A DNA stretch of 7,896 nucleotides, taken from Oscillospiraceae bacterium (GTDB lineage: Bacteria; Bacillota; Clostridia; Oscillospirales; Oscillospiraceae). The stretch spans positions 1 to 7,896 of the forward strand of contig JAJPXI010000109.1 of NCBI GenBank assembly GCA_021205585.1, in the 5' to 3' direction. Within the stretch, counting starts at the first letter, position 1, and each line of letters starts with the position of its first letter. Made by a program: the position numbers and the translations under genes. Positions 7,094 to 7,896 of this stretch are shown here, piece by piece. The notes beneath the pieces were generated by a model. It saw only the letters and a list, made by a program, of their open reading frames with translations, was not told where the DNA came from and did not search any database.

Positions 7094-7786
7094 CTATATG
7101 CTCCACTTGTACCCGTAACCCCACACGGTTGTGATGAACCGGGGGGCCTGGGGGTTGTCCTCAATCTTCACCCGCAGGCGGCGGACGTTCACGTCCACAA
7201 TCTTCACCTCGCCGAAGTAGTCCCGGCCCCAGACGCTCTCCAGAATTTCCTCCCTGGACATGGCCTTGTCCGGGTTGCCCATGAACAGCTTCATAATATT
7301 GTACTCCACCTGGGTCAGCTTGACCAGCTGGCCGTTTTTCTTCAGGGTGCGGTTGCGGGTATTCAGCAGGAAGGGGGGGCGGCTGATTTCGTCCTGGCTG
7401 ACAGTTTCCTCCTCCCCGTCCCCCAGGCGGCGGTACAGGGCGTCCACCCGGGCGGTCAGCTCCGCCGGGGAGAAGGGCTTGGTCACATAGTCGTCCGCCC
7501 CGGTCATCAGGCCGGTCACCTTGTCCATCTCCTGGGTGCGGGCGGTCAGCATGATAATTCCCACCTTCAGGTTGCCGGCCCGGATGCGGCGGCAGACCTC
7601 AAAGCCGTCGATGCCGGGCAGCATAATGTCCAGCAGGGCCACCCGGATGTCCGGGTGGCGCTGGAGCTGCTCCAGGGCCTGCTCCCCGGTCTCGGCCTCG
7701 ATGGTGTCGTACCCGGCCCGCTTCAGGTTGATGACCACGAAGCTGCGGATGTTGGCCTCGTCTTCCAGCACAAGGACTTTTTTCAC
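7094..7786 (-). CDS. OmpR/PhoB-family response regulator (WalR/PhoP-like)
   Basis: This DNA-binding response regulator is expected to be phosphorylated by the adjacent kinase. The product has 230 residues. The receiver domain has the acidic pair E9 and D10, the phospho-acceptor D53 in LLDIMLPGIDG, T81 (MLTA) and K103 (VTKPF). A linker at about 122-135 leads to a winged-helix effector domain ending in FITTVWGYGYKW. The recognition region VWGRDYFGEVKIVDVNVRRLRVKIED (185-210) resembles WalR/YycF, but the neighbours do not include the walHIJ genes, so no symbol is given. The start is GTG at 7786, with AGAGGA 6 bases ahead and the family-typical MKKVLVLEDE. It is the first gene of the run and is separated from the kinase by 38 AT-rich bases. 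The leader holds a GC-rich hairpin and short repeats that may be regulatory. Confidence 0.95.
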   Translation of the reverse strand: MKKVLVLEDEANIRSFVVINLKRAGYDTIEAETGEQALEQLQRHPDIRVALLDIMLPGIDGFEVCRRIRAGNLKVGIIMLTARTQEMDKVTGLMTGADDYVTKPFSPAELTARVDALYRRLGDGEEETVSQDEISRPPFLLNTRNRTLKKNGQLVKLTQVEYNIMKLFMGNPDKAMSREEILESVWGRDYFGEVKIVDVNVRRLRVKIEDNPQAPRFITTVWGYGYKWSI

Positions 7787-7792
7787 GTTGAT

Positions 7793-7798
7793 TCCTCT
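7793..7798 (-). promoter_or_regulatory. Ribosome binding site for the GTG-initiated response regulator
   Basis: AGAGGA on the minus strand lies 6 bases before the GTG at 7786. Only four bases (GAAA) separate it from the foot of the hairpin at 7803-7821, so folding of that hairpin could influence access to it. Confidence 0.65.
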
Positions 7799-7802
7799 TT
7801 TC

Positions 7803-7821
7803 CGCCGGGTTTCCCCCGGCG
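7803..7821 (-). promoter_or_regulatory. Perfect 7-bp GC-rich stem-loop in the leader of the two-component operon
   Basis: On the minus strand the sequence is CGCCGGG, loop GGAAA, CCCGGCG: a perfect 7-bp stem made only of G-C pairs with a 5-base loop. It ends 16 bases before the response regulator start. It is not followed by a run of U on either strand, so it does not look like an intrinsic terminator. A 5' stabilising or translation-modulating leader hairpin is possible. The stem is seen directly; its role is inference. Confidence 0.5.
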
Positions 7822-7822
7822 C

Positions 7823-7844
7823 AATCTCTGTTTAGGGAATCTCT
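7823..7844. repeat. Short direct repeat AATCTCT x2 with an overlapping near-palindrome
   Basis: AATCTCT occurs at 7823-7829 and again at 7838-7844, 15 bases start to start. The second copy is part of the near-palindrome TTAGGGA-A-TCTCTAA (7832-7846), which has one mismatched position. The second copy also forms the inner end of the right-hand dispersed repeat. It could be an operator for the adjacent regulator or just the border of the repeat. Chance cannot be excluded for a 7-base word. Confidence 0.35.
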
Positions 7845-7896
7845 AAGGAAGGACTGATTCAATCGGCAAGAGCGGATGGCGAGAAATTTTGCGACA
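7838..7896 (+). repeat. Right copy of a diverged dispersed repeat, truncated by the window edge
   Basis: The plus strand carries AAGGAAGGACTGATTCAAT (7845-7863), then a GCGGATGGC core, then ATTTTGC (7886-7892). It matches the minus strand of bases 1-62 over its whole visible length. Of the 19 bases just quoted, 17 are identical between the copies. The two copies are in opposite orientation with their AAGGAAG ends facing the operon, and this one runs off the right edge. It occupies the region where the promoter of the response regulator operon would be expected. No coding capacity is visible beyond a seven-codon frame opening at 7876 that leaves the window. Confidence 0.7.

Noticed and set aside
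7876..7896. A coding start (ATG at 7876) in the right repeat
   Set aside because: Only seven codons are visible before the edge, with no ribosome site close by, and the other repeat copy does not preserve the frame.

Overview
The window is a compact chromosomal housekeeping block from a GC-rich Firmicute, most likely a gut clostridium of the Oscillospiraceae type. The clues are the high GC content with GC-ending codons, strong AGGAGG-like ribosome binding sites, low-acidity Gram-positive style proteins, a DUF1385 (YqhQ-like) gene next to prmC, and a WalR/PhoP-like response regulator. The taxonomic assignment is an inference from gene content and composition, not from a marker search.

All eight genes lie on the minus strand, so transcription runs from right to left. 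The order is: OmpR-family response regulator (7094-7786), sensor histidine kinase (5601-7055), DUF1385 membrane protein (4616-5590), prmC (3726-4583), recA (2584-3699), recX (1943-2587), rimO (627-1946) and pgsA (97-621). Gaps are 38, 10, 32, 26, -4, -4 and 5 bases, which looks like a single operon or two closely packed ones. Two consecutive junctions (recA/recX and recX/rimO) are 4-base stop/start overlaps that use GTG and TTG starts. No gene is broken, and no tRNA, rRNA, CRISPR, transposase or phage gene is visible.

Functionally the block joins envelope sensing (two-component system), translation quality (PrmC methylates release factors, RimO modifies ribosomal protein S12), recombination and repair (RecA with its modulator RecX), and phospholipid synthesis (PgsA). 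The rimO-pgsA-recA neighbourhood is a recurring Firmicute association. Here the order is rearranged and no cinA lies between pgsA and recA.

The only non-coding DNA of note is at the two edges (1-96 and 7787-7896). Each edge carries a copy of the same diverged repeat of about 60 bases, in opposite orientations. They share AAGGAAG-ACTGATT-AAT and, at the same distance further out, ATTTTGC. Both repeats run off the window, so the operon is bracketed by an inverted pair of dispersed elements. Just inside the right copy is a perfect 7-bp GC-rich hairpin placed directly before the response regulator's ribosome binding site. I found no convincing sigma-A promoter, no intrinsic terminator and no GAAC-N4-GTTC LexA box. 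Apart from the flanking repeats and the regulatory leader, I see ordinary core-genome content and no evidence for a novel multi-gene system.
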